From Lachnospiraceae bacterium (GTDB lineage: Bacteria > Bacillota > Clostridia > Lachnospirales > Lachnospiraceae), in contig JAAUZX010000020.1 of the NCBI GenBank assembly GCA_014804365.1, forward strand, positions 52,061-91,356: 39,296 nucleotides of DNA. Direction: 5' to 3'. This document shows, piece after piece, positions 32,148 to 39,296 of this stretch. The notes beneath the pieces were generated by a model. That model had not been told where the DNA came from. It made no database searches and saw nothing but the letters and a program-made list of their open reading frames with translations. The first letter of the stretch is position 1; each line of letters begins with the position of its first letter. The translations under genes and the position numbers were made by a program.

Positions 32148-33441
32148 TTTTCATAAATACAGTAGAATAGCGGACGATACGTTTTTCAAGAGAATGGGAC
32201 GTGTCGAGAATGTGGTCGGGCTGACGATCGAGTCTGCCGGTCCGGAAGCTAAGCTTGGGGATCTGTGCAGGATCTTCCCGACGGATGAAGAGTATGAGCC
32301 GATCATGGCGGAGGTTGTCGGGTTTAAGGAGCGTAAGACACTGCTCATGCCTTGCGGCAAGACGGATGGCATAGGACTGGGCTGTATCGTGGAGAACACG
32401 GGAGAGCCTCTGACAGTGCCTGTCAGCGATGAGCTGCTCGGCAAGGTGCTTGACGGTCTCGGCAGATTGGACGGCGAATATATGAACGGAACGCCTTACA
32501 GTGTTGAAGCACTGCCGCCGGATGCCATGAGCAGGAAGATCATCGATGAAGTGCTGCCTTTGGGTGTTAAAGCGATCGACGGCCTTATGACTGTGGGCAA
32601 AGGGCAGCGTATCGGCATCTTCGCGGGTTCCGGCGTAGGTAAATCTACTTTGATGGGTATGTTTGCGCGCAATACGAAGGCGGACATTAATGTGATTGCA
32701 CTGATTGGAGAGCGCGGCAGGGAAGTGCGTGAGTTCATAGAACGCGATTTAGGCGAGGAGGGCATGAAGCGTTCCGTAGTCGTAGTGGCTACTTCCGATA
32801 AAGCGGCGTTAGAGAGAAATAAGGCGGCTAAGACAGCTACTGCTATCGCGGAATATTTCAGGGATCAGGGCAGGGATGTACTGCTTATGATGGATTCCCT
32901 CACACGTTTTTCCATGGCGCAGAGAGAAATCGGGCTGGCCAGCGGAGAACCGCCCGTATCCAGAGGATATCCGCCCAGCGTTTACTCGGAGATGCCGAAG
33001 CTTCTCGAGAGAGCGGGCTGTGCTGAGCGTGGTTCCATTACAGGGCTTTATACCGTGCTGGTAGACGGTGATGATATGAATGAGCCGATTACGGATACTG
33101 CCAGAAGTATTCTGGACGGACACATTATGCTGAACCGGAAACTTGCGCATCAGAATCATTATCCTGCGATCGATGTACTGCAGAGTATCTCGAGATGTAT
33201 GTCACAAATCGTAAATAAGGAGCATAAAGGATTGGCCGGACAGCTTAAGAACGTGCTGGCGACCTATAATGAGGCGGAGGATCTGATTAACATCGGGGCC
33301 TATAAGAGCGGCAGCAATCCGAAGATCGACTATGCCATCGCCAAGATCGATGCCGTGAATGAGTTCCTTTTGCAGGATGTAAACGAGAAATTTGATTATG
33401 AGCAGGCTGTAGATATGTTGCGGGAGCTCTTTGCAGAGTGA
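32140..33441 (+). CDS. fliI: Flagellum-specific export ATPase FliI
   Basis: The 433-residue hexameric ATPase of the flagellar type III export gate resembles the F1 beta subunit. Walker A GSGVGKST (about 163-170), the catalytic Glu region (LIGERGREVREF), Walker B (VLLMMDSLTRFSMAQREIGLASGEPP) and VSRGYPPSVYSEMPKLLERAG are intact. ATG 32140 overlaps the fliH stop by 8 bases; a TTG at 32128 would add four residues and has only a weak GGGTG upstream, so the exact start is uncertain. Confidence 0.96.
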   Translation: MINFHKYSRIADDTFFKRMGRVENVVGLTIESAGPEAKLGDLCRIFPTDEEYEPIMAEVVGFKERKTLLMPCGKTDGIGLGCIVENTGEPLTVPVSDELLGKVLDGLGRLDGEYMNGTPYSVEALPPDAMSRKIIDEVLPLGVKAIDGLMTVGKGQRIGIFAGSGVGKSTLMGMFARNTKADINVIALIGERGREVREFIERDLGEEGMKRSVVVVATSDKAALERNKAAKTATAIAEYFRDQGRDVLLMMDSLTRFSMAQREIGLASGEPPVSRGYPPSVYSEMPKLLERAGCAERGSITGLYTVLVDGDDMNEPITDTARSILDGHIMLNRKLAHQNHYPAIDVLQSISRCMSQIVNKEHKGLAGQLKNVLATYNEAEDLINIGAYKSGSNPKIDYAIAKIDAVNEFLLQDVNEKFDYEQAVDMLRELFAE

Positions 33442-33454
33442 GGGGTGACCGGTC

Positions 33455-33907
33455 ATGGCGAAGTTTGCATATAGGATGCAGAGTATCCTGAATATCCAGT
33501 ATCAGTTGGAAAATCAGGCGAAGATGGAACTCGGCAGAGCACAGATGTGGCTGCTTGAGGAGGAAGAGAAGCTGCAGAGGCTGATCGACAGGAAAGAGGC
33601 CTATCTGGAAGAAGGCAGGAGGATGCGCAGTGATGCGCTGAGCGTCAATGATTTGAGAGATAACAGAAATGCCATGTTAATCATGGATGAAATGATAGAA
33701 GTGCAGCGAGGGCAGGTCGCATTGGCTGAGGAAGCCGTGGAAGCGGCGAGACTCAAACTGCAGGAGATCATGCAGGAGCGTAAGATGCACGAGAGGCTTA
33801 AAGAGAAGGCCTTCGATCAGTTCGTGAAGGAGGAGAATGCCGCGGAGGGCAAGGCGGTGGACGAACTGACCAGTTATACTTACGGACAGCGTGGAAAAGG
33901 GGAGTAA
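33455..33907 (+). CDS. fliJ: Flagellar export chaperone FliJ
   Basis: The 150-residue, almost entirely helical antiparallel coiled coil (FAYRMQSILNIQYQLENQAKMELGRAQ ... QERKMHERLKEKAFDQFVKEE) is typical of FliJ, the stalk that links FliI to FlhA. It lies directly after fliI with RBS GAGGGGTGA. Sequence conservation in this family is weak; position and architecture make the call. Confidence 0.9.
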   Translation: MAKFAYRMQSILNIQYQLENQAKMELGRAQMWLLEEEEKLQRLIDRKEAYLEEGRRMRSDALSVNDLRDNRNAMLIMDEMIEVQRGQVALAEEAVEAARLKLQEIMQERKMHERLKEKAFDQFVKEENAAEGKAVDELTSYTYGQRGKGE

Positions 33908-33909
33908 GA

Positions 33910-34785
33910 ATGGCGGATGAACTTTTGAATGTCGGGGTGGATACCAAGGCAGAAAAAAAGAGATTAAAAGAAGAACGTAAGAAGATAAAAGAACAGCAGA
34001 AAGCCCAGAAGAAGGAAGCGAAGCAGAAAGCCAAGGAAATTTCGGCACAGGAAGCCCAGCTTGCCGAGGACGAGGATCCGGGCGGTGTTTCCGTAGTTTT
34101 AGTAACGGTTGTTATTATTATAATCTGGCTGGCGATCCTGTGTCTGTTAATCAAGCTGGATGTGGGCGGATTCGGGTCAGGCGTGCTTGCACCGATATTG
34201 AAGGATGTTCCGGTGATCAACAAGATTCTGCCTGCGGATACGGTGATAACTACGGATGATGAGGAAGCCTACGGAGGTTATACCAGCCTGCGGGAGGCCG
34301 TGGACTATATCAGGGAGCTTGAACTGGAGCTGGAGAGAGCACAGTCGGACAGTAATTTAGATTATGAGGAGCTGGAGCAGCTGCGTGCGGAGATTGAACG
34401 GTTACAGACATTTGAGGACGCGCAGGTTGAATTCGAGCGGATCAAGACAGAGTTCTATGAGGAAGTTGTCTATGCGGAGAAAGGTCCGGGAGCAGATGCT
34501 TATCAGAAGTATTATGAGAGCATGGACCCTGCCATGGCAGAATATCTGTATAAACAGGTCGTAGAGCAGGCGGAGGCGGATGCAGAGATTCAGGATTACG
34601 CGCAGGCTTACTCCGAGATGAAACCCAAGGAAGCGGCGGCGATCTTCGAGAGTTTGACAGACGATCTGGATCTTGCGGCCAAGATCCTGTATCAGATGAG
34701 CGCCGAGGACCGAGGTAAAATATTGGGTGTTATGGATTCGGAAACGGCGGCCAGACTGACGAAGATCATGGATCCCGATTCGTAG
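33910..34785 (+). CDS. MotE/YlxF-like flagellar operon protein with MgtE-N-type domain
   Basis: The 291-residue protein has a highly basic cytoplasmic coiled coil (about 10-52), one membrane helix (about 60-82, VSVVLVTVVIIIIWLAILCLLI), an extracytoplasmic coiled coil (DYIRELELELERAQSDSNLDYEELEQLRAEIERLQ) and a C-terminal MgtE-N-like helical domain (MKPKEAAAIFESLTDDLDLAAKILYQMSAEDRGKILGVMDSETAARL). This matches MotE/YlxF proteins found between fliJ and fliK in Firmicutes; MotE is a chaperone or partner of the MotC/MotA stator in other bacteria. It begins 2 bases after fliJ. Confidence 0.85.
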   Translation: MADELLNVGVDTKAEKKRLKEERKKIKEQQKAQKKEAKQKAKEISAQEAQLAEDEDPGGVSVVLVTVVIIIIWLAILCLLIKLDVGGFGSGVLAPILKDVPVINKILPADTVITTDDEEAYGGYTSLREAVDYIRELELELERAQSDSNLDYEELEQLRAEIERLQTFEDAQVEFERIKTEFYEEVVYAEKGPGADAYQKYYESMDPAMAEYLYKQVVEQAEADAEIQDYAQAYSEMKPKEAAAIFESLTDDLDLAAKILYQMSAEDRGKILGVMDSETAARLTKIMDPDS

Positions 34786-34828
34786 GGATTTATATCCGCG
34801 GCACTTTAGAAATTGCAGCAACGAGACG

Positions 34829-34880
34829 ATATATATTGCAGCGGCGGAATACGCCGTATGCTTTATATATATATGCCGAA
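34829..34880. repeat. Imperfect hairpins upstream of fliK
   Basis: TATATATTGCAGCGGCG pairs imperfectly with CGCCGTATGCTTTATATATA around GAATA, and a small GCCGAAAGGC hairpin with a GNRA-type loop follows at about 34875-34884. They fill the 134-base gap before fliK. There is no T-tract, so processing or differential stability is more likely than termination. Confidence 0.55.
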
Positions 34881-34919
34881 AGGCAGGAACCTTGAAAATT
34901 GAAGAAAGGAGGAAAGAGT

Positions 34920-36401
34920 ATGACTGTAAACAATGTGAATGCTCTGCTGAACTACACCGCGGGACAGACAGACCCGGCAGGTATGAAGCAGGATGGGCTT
35001 GCACAGGACAGTTTCAATCAGGTCATGGCGAAGGTAAGCGATACGATCAGCAGTCTGCGGACGGAAGCGGCGGGTAATGCGGTAAATACATCGGCCGCGG
35101 TTCAGACGACGGGAGTAGCAGCTACGGCGAAGACGGAGACGGCGGCGTCAAAAGATGCTGCAACGCAGGAAACGTCTAAGAAAGCGGAGACCGATTCAGG
35201 TAAGGCCGGGGATGCAGCCGGACAGAGAGACAATGATAAGATTGCCGAAGCTTCCGGAACCGATAAGCAGACGGATCAGACAGCGGAAGAGGTTGAAGAA
35301 ACCGCGAAAGAACTCGTGCAGGAAATCGCGAAAGAGATGGATGTGACACCGGAAGAAGTGGAAGAAGCCATGGCAGTGCTGGGACTTACGGCAGTACAGT
35401 TGTTTGACACCGACAATCTGAAACAGCTTCTGCTCCAGATTACAGGAAGCACAGATGAGTTGTCTCTGGTGACAGATGAGGCGCTTTATGGCAATCTTCA
35501 AAATCTGCTTGGTGCAGTGGAGGAGAGTCTGGGCAGTCTGGCCGAAGAACTGGGCATGACCGAAGATGAGGTGAACGCACTGATGGAACAGATGATTGCC
35601 GATGCCGGTGAAACTGAAGCTGCGGAGGCGGAAGATGTGCCGGAGGTAAATCTGGAAGGAATGAAGGATTATACGGTATCAGTGCAGAAAGACGGCAAGA
35701 CGGTTCAGGTAAAAGTTACCGTGGATGATGCGAGCGGCAATAAGAGCGTTCAGGAGGAAGTGACAGACGCCCCGAAGACGGAGGTGCAGGCCGGGCATAG
35801 GACGAGGGAGAGAAATGCTTCTGCGGACAGCGGCAAGGGAGACGGCAGCCATGCAGGCAATGCTTTCTTACAGACCCTGGATAAGGCAATGGAGACAGGC
35901 GAGACACCGGAACCTGTTAACGTAGAGTACCGTTCGGTGCAGACGGAAGATATCATGAATCAGATCATGGATTACATGAAGATCAACCTGAAGGCAGAAT
36001 CGCAGGAGATGGAGTTACAGCTGCATCCTGCAAGCCTGGGTACGGTAGGCGTACAGATCGCTGCGAAAGACGGTGTGATCACGGCACATTTCACGACCCA
36101 GAACGAGGCAGTCCGCGCAGTCATTGAAACACAACTGATCCAGCTTAAGAATCAGTTCGAAGAGCAGGGGATCAAGGTAGATGCGGTGGAAGTTACGGTT
36201 GCAAACCATGCGTACGGAGAACAGTTCTCACAGGAACATGAGAATACGGACGGTAAGCAGGGCAAAGCATCTAAGGGCACCAGACGGATCAATCTGGATG
36301 AGCTTGGGGAAGAAGCTGAGCTTGACGAGATGGAAGATTCCGAGCGCATTGCGGTGGAGATGATGCAGGCAAACGGCAGCACGGTAGACTATACTGCTTA
36401 G
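34920..36401 (+). CDS. fliK: Flagellar hook-length control protein FliK
   Basis: The 493-residue export-substrate switch and hook ruler has a long low-complexity Ala/Thr/Glu/Asp-rich N-terminal half (ruler; about 35-140), a helical acidic middle, and the conserved Flg_hook domain at about 350-430 (MELQLHPASLGTVGVQIAAKDGVITAHFTTQNEAVRAVIETQLIQLKNQFEEQGI). ATG 34920 is chosen because AGGAGG (34907-34912) sits 7 bases upstream. The lineage-variable N-terminus is expected for this family. Confidence 0.93.
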   Translation: MTVNNVNALLNYTAGQTDPAGMKQDGLAQDSFNQVMAKVSDTISSLRTEAAGNAVNTSAAVQTTGVAATAKTETAASKDAATQETSKKAETDSGKAGDAAGQRDNDKIAEASGTDKQTDQTAEEVEETAKELVQEIAKEMDVTPEEVEEAMAVLGLTAVQLFDTDNLKQLLLQITGSTDELSLVTDEALYGNLQNLLGAVEESLGSLAEELGMTEDEVNALMEQMIADAGETEAAEAEDVPEVNLEGMKDYTVSVQKDGKTVQVKVTVDDASGNKSVQEEVTDAPKTEVQAGHRTRERNASADSGKGDGSHAGNAFLQTLDKAMETGETPEPVNVEYRSVQTEDIMNQIMDYMKINLKAESQEMELQLHPASLGTVGVQIAAKDGVITAHFTTQNEAVRAVIETQLIQLKNQFEEQGIKVDAVEVTVANHAYGEQFSQEHENTDGKQGKASKGTRRINLDELGEEAELDEMEDSERIAVEMMQANGSTVDYTA

Positions 36402-36447
36402 AAGGCAGGGCAGGAATGAAGGATTAATATGAGAGGAGATGAAGTAA

Positions 36448-37161
36448 ATGGGAGTAGTACAGGAAGTAAAAGACGGTAAATTCGTCGATAATACATCGGC
36501 TACGTCTATGGCGAATGAGAAAGCGAAGAAGACCGGCAATTCCAGTCTGGATAAGGATGCTTTCCTGCAGCTTCTGGTAGCGCAGATGAAATATCAGGAC
36601 CCCTTGGAGCCTACGTCCAACACGGAGTATATTTCCCAGTTCGCAACGTTCTCGGAACTCGAGCAGATGCAGAATATGAGCGCGACACTTGAGCTTTCCA
36701 GAGCATCCAGTCTGGTAGGACAGACGGTGCTTATGTCGGTAACAGACAGCTCAGGCAGGACGACGACCGTACAGGGTAATGTGGATTTCGTGTCATACGA
36801 GGGTGGCAAAGCGTATCTTTCCATCGGCGGAGAGCTGTATTCTTTAGACGATCTGGATAAGGTAGCGGATAAGAAATATCTGGATGCATACGCACTTGCG
36901 GCGGAGTTCTTGAGCATTATCAATAAGCTTCCCGATGTCAGTCTGCTGACGATTGATAACAAGGAAAAGGTAGACAGACTGGAAGAAATCTACAACGGCA
37001 TGGACGACTACCAGAAGGGCTTCCTTACGGACGATTATTTCGAGAAAGCGGAAGCATATATTAAGAGAATGAAAGATATCACACCGAATCCGGACGGTGA
37101 CGGAGCGCCCAATGCGGACGGTGATGATAAATCCAAGACGGACGGATCCGGAGAAAGTTAA
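36448..37161 (+). CDS. flgD: Flagellar hook cap protein FlgD with extra helical domain
   Basis: 237 residues. The N-terminal FlgD signature is clear (LDKDAFLQLLVAQMKYQDPLEPTSNTEYISQFATFSELEQMQNM), followed by the short LVGQTVLMSV ... VQGNVDFVSYEGGKAYLSIGGELYSLDDLDKV segment that corresponds to the YlxG/Bacillus-type core. Residues about 150-211 then form an additional helical module (INKLPDVSLLTIDNKEKVD ... YNGMDDYQKGFLTDDYFEKAEAYI) like helix-bundle modules of Firmicute surface proteins, ending in a Gly/Asp-rich tail. FlgD caps the growing hook. RBS AGAGGAGATG. Confidence 0.93.
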   Translation: MGVVQEVKDGKFVDNTSATSMANEKAKKTGNSSLDKDAFLQLLVAQMKYQDPLEPTSNTEYISQFATFSELEQMQNMSATLELSRASSLVGQTVLMSVTDSSGRTTTVQGNVDFVSYEGGKAYLSIGGELYSLDDLDKVADKKYLDAYALAAEFLSIINKLPDVSLLTIDNKEKVDRLEEIYNGMDDYQKGFLTDDYFEKAEAYIKRMKDITPNPDGDGAPNADGDDKSKTDGSGES

Positions 37162-37200
37162 GCGCCTAAAGCGGCAGTCATCTCAAGGAGGAGAGAGAAT

Positions 37201-37605
37201 ATGAAGATTCAAGGCAATCAATTCCTTTCCATAGAGCAGCTGCAGGATCAATATTTAAAAACAGGCAGACAGCAGGCAGGAGCGCCGAAACCGAATACCA
37301 CGAGCTTTCAGGATATCTTATCCGGCAAGACGGACAGTATCCGGACAGAGGGAGAGGTCAGATTCTCCAAGCATGCAGCCAACCGCCTTAACGACAGGAA
37401 TATTGAACTGACGAAGGATCAGGTGGAACGCCTGAACATGGGAGCAGCCAAAGCGGGTGCGAAAGGAATCAATGAATCATTAGTCATCGTCGATTCACTG
37501 GCGTTTATCGTGAATGTACCGAATCAGACGGTCATCACCGCGATGGATCAGACGGAAACCGACGAAAATGTATTTACCAATATTGACGGAGCCGTAATTA
37601 TTTAG
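37201..37605 (+). CDS. Flagellar operon protein, TIGR02530 type
   Basis: The 134-residue protein has the conserved core RFSKHAANRLNDRNIELTKDQVERLNMGAAKAGAKGINESLVIVDSLAFIVNV, matching the flagellar operon protein family found between flgD and flgE in Firmicutes (TIGR02530). Its N-terminus looks unstructured. Its molecular role is not established as far as I know; position suggests hook assembly or export. RBS AAGGAGGAGAG directly upstream. Confidence 0.88.
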   Translation: MKIQGNQFLSIEQLQDQYLKTGRQQAGAPKPNTTSFQDILSGKTDSIRTEGEVRFSKHAANRLNDRNIELTKDQVERLNMGAAKAGAKGINESLVIVDSLAFIVNVPNQTVITAMDQTETDENVFTNIDGAVII

Positions 37606-37626
37606 CCGGACCTTTACGGAGGCTAA

Positions 37627-37650
37627 TGCCCCTGACTGACAGAGGGGGCA
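37627..37650. repeat. GC-rich hairpin upstream of flgE
   Basis: TGCCCCT pairs with AGGGGGCA (one extra G) around GACTGACAG. No T-tract follows, and it lies about 20 bases before the flgE ribosome binding site AGGAGGT. It may affect mRNA processing or hook-protein expression. Confidence 0.5.
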
Positions 37651-37686
37651 GGCGGTTTCACACAGATATAAGGAGGTCATATCACT

Positions 37687-39296
37687 ATGATGAGATCATT
37701 GTTCTCTGGTGTGGCGGGTCTTAGAACACACCAGACAAGAATGGACGTTATCGGTAATAATATTGCCAACGTCAACACAACTGCATATAAATCACAGAAC
37801 ATGGTATTCAGCGATCTGCTGTACCAGACAACACAGGCAGCGTCCGGCGCTAACGACAACGGACGAGGCGGTATCAACGCCAGACAGATCGGTCTGGGCG
37901 CTAAGACGGGCGCAATCTCTACGGCAATCACGACGCAGGGTTCCGCGCAGTCTACGAATAACCCGTGGGATATCATGATCGAGGGCGATTCTTTCTTTAT
38001 CGTCAACAACGGTTCTGAGAATTTCTTTACCAGAGACGGTTCCTTCACCATAGACGGTGCGGGTAATCTGGTTATGGCGAATACCGGTTTTAAAGTTATG
38101 GGATGGCAGGTAGATCCGGAGACCGGAGATATCAGACAGGATGTGGTGTCCGCGCTGCAGGTTATGCATCCGGATAATCTGACTTCCTTACCGGAAGCTA
38201 CTTCACTTGCATATGTATCCGGTATTCTGGATAAGACGGACACGGCTATCAACAGTACGGCGGGTGCGATCCGTACCTTCCAGATCTTTGATGGACAGGG
38301 ATATGCGTATACCGTGAAGATGAGTTTCCACGGAATCGGAAGCGAGGATGAATTCCGTGTACAGCTCGATGACATCTTAGACAGCACAGGCGTGTCTCTT
38401 GTAAAGAAATATAATCTGAGCAATATCAACCAGATTGCGAATTTCGGCGGAGATAACACAACCAGCAAGACGATGCTTTACAATCCGGACAGCGCGGCAA
38501 AACCGCCGACAGGTCAGAATACTTTTACGGATACATTTAATGTAGAACTGCCGTTCTCCAATATTCTGGAAGGTTACAGCAATAATGCACTTGTGGTTGC
38601 GGCAGGTAAGAATGTTGAGATCACAACCCCGGCGGACGGCGGCACTGTTACGGCAGGAGCTGCGGACAGCGTTACAGTACACGGCAATGTAACATTGACC
38701 AAGGCACAGTTAGAGTCGGCTCCTTATAATCTGGTATATAATGAAGGTGACGGCAAGTATTATACCAAACCGACCACCGGAACGACCGGCGTAGAGGTGA
38801 CAGACTGGACAGCAGCGATCAGTGCTATGGGACTGGAAGGTGTATCGAATGTAACAGTTGTGCCTGTAACGGATGGTGCGGCAGGCGAGATGTCGGTTGA
38901 GTTTGACGCCACGTTTACACCGACCCTTGATGCCACACGTAATGACAATGTATTCGGGATCACGTTATCGATGCCGAATGATGAGAAAGAAATCTTAAAG
39001 CAGGTATATCACGTAGAGGACGGAGACGGCAAGACCTATACAATCGAGTATATTGCGCCCGACGGATCAGCACAGATCACAGAGAGAACGCAGACAAACG
39101 GTATGTCGCTTGTGTTTGACCATGATACGGGAGCGTTCTCCTATATCGGAAACGCGGGCAGCAATACGGCGACGCTTGTCTTTAACACATCCGCCTCTTC
39201 TCTGGGCGGAGAGCTTATAGAGCTGACCCAGTTCCATAATGTGGAGATTGACTTCTCCTCCGTTACGAACAACGGTAACGGCGGTAAGAGTACCTT
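37687..39296 (+). CDS. flgE: Flagellar hook protein FlgE, 3' end beyond the window
   Basis: The frame is open from ATG 37687 to the window edge (536 codons, no stop). The start MMRSLFSGVAGLRTHQTRMDVIGNNIANVNTTAYKSQ is the hook/rod N-terminal signature; FFIVNNG ... FFTRDGSFTIDGAGNLVMANTGFKVMGWQVD matches FlgE domain D1. The later part is a long variable domain (TADGGTV... region, D2/D3), and the ELTQFHNVEIDFSSV near the edge begins the C-terminal portion. Its length excludes FlgF/FlgG. A strong AGGAGGT at 37671-37677 is 9-10 bases upstream. An ATG three bases downstream is an equally possible start. Confidence 0.93.
   Translation, partial: MMRSLFSGVAGLRTHQTRMDVIGNNIANVNTTAYKSQNMVFSDLLYQTTQAASGANDNGRGGINARQIGLGAKTGAISTAITTQGSAQSTNNPWDIMIEGDSFFIVNNGSENFFTRDGSFTIDGAGNLVMANTGFKVMGWQVDPETGDIRQDVVSALQVMHPDNLTSLPEATSLAYVSGILDKTDTAINSTAGAIRTFQIFDGQGYAYTVKMSFHGIGSEDEFRVQLDDILDSTGVSLVKKYNLSNINQIANFGGDNTTSKTMLYNPDSAAKPPTGQNTFTDTFNVELPFSNILEGYSNNALVVAAGKNVEITTPADGGTVTAGAADSVTVHGNVTLTKAQLESAPYNLVYNEGDGKYYTKPTTGTTGVEVTDWTAAISAMGLEGVSNVTVVPVTDGAAGEMSVEFDATFTPTLDATRNDNVFGITLSMPNDEKEILKQVYHVEDGDGKTYTIEYIAPDGSAQITERTQTNGMSLVFDHDTGAFSYIGNAGSNTATLVFNTSASSLGGELIELTQFHNVEIDFSSVTNNGNGGKST

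Noticed and set aside
34829..34880. Terminator splitting the flagellar operon before fliK
   Set aside because: No T-tract follows the imperfect stems, and fliK has no evident promoter of its own.

Overview
The window looks like a chromosome segment of a motile anaerobic Firmicute, most probably Lachnospiraceae (Roseburia/Eubacterium-like). This is inferred from moderate GC, strong AGGAGG ribosome binding sites, TTGaca/TGnTAtaaT-type promoters, CodY, a Gram-positive type IV pilus (T4P) cluster without a secretin, and a fliE-to-flgE operon in the Bacillus/Clostridium order. Nearly everything is on the + strand.

Layout. 1-429: 3' end of a coiled-coil protein built from 42-bp repeats, closed by a terminator. 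602-2533: LtaS-like sulfatase-fold membrane enzyme. 2607-3437 (-): Rpn/PDDEXK nuclease-family gene, convergent with it across a bidirectional terminator. 3740-23736: a T4P locus in the order pilC, pilA, pilD, pilM-pilN fusion, pilO, four minor-pilin-like genes, a 2126-residue secreted protein, pilB, then a strong terminator. 23832-24059: a MITE-like element with inverted ends of about 65 bp. 24169-26256: topA. 26365-27150: codY. 27312 to the window end: flgB, flgC, fliE, fliF, fliG, fliH, fliI, fliJ, a MotE/YlxF-like gene, fliK, flgD, a TIGR02530-type flagellar operon gene, and flgE cut by the window edge.

How they work together. PilD processes prepilins; PilC, PilMN, PilO and the PilB ATPase assemble them into a fibre. 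The minor pilins are unusually large, and the giant secreted protein is probably displayed by or associated with the pilus. The flagellar operon encodes the rod, MS ring, switch, export ATPase complex, hook-length control, hook cap and hook. CodY, a GTP/branched-chain-amino-acid sensor, lies directly upstream of flgB.

Most interesting signals: (1) a giant secreted protein inside the T4P locus that combines Asp/Ser/Gly-rich linkers, a beta/gamma-crystallin-like double Greek key, an EF-hand-type loop and DxDxDG motifs, suggesting a Ca2+-dependent pilus-associated adhesin; (2) a full-consensus MshEN c-di-GMP-binding motif in PilB; (3) a perfect sigma-D-type -10 (GCCGATAT) before the major pilin gene, followed by a stem-loop at the predicted 5' end of the mRNA; (4) a natural PilM-PilN fusion; (5) a FlgD hook cap with an extra helical domain typical of surface proteins; (6) CodY-box-like sites at codY and before flgB; (7) the MITE-like element. 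No tRNA, rRNA, CRISPR array or prophage was seen. pilT is not in the window.
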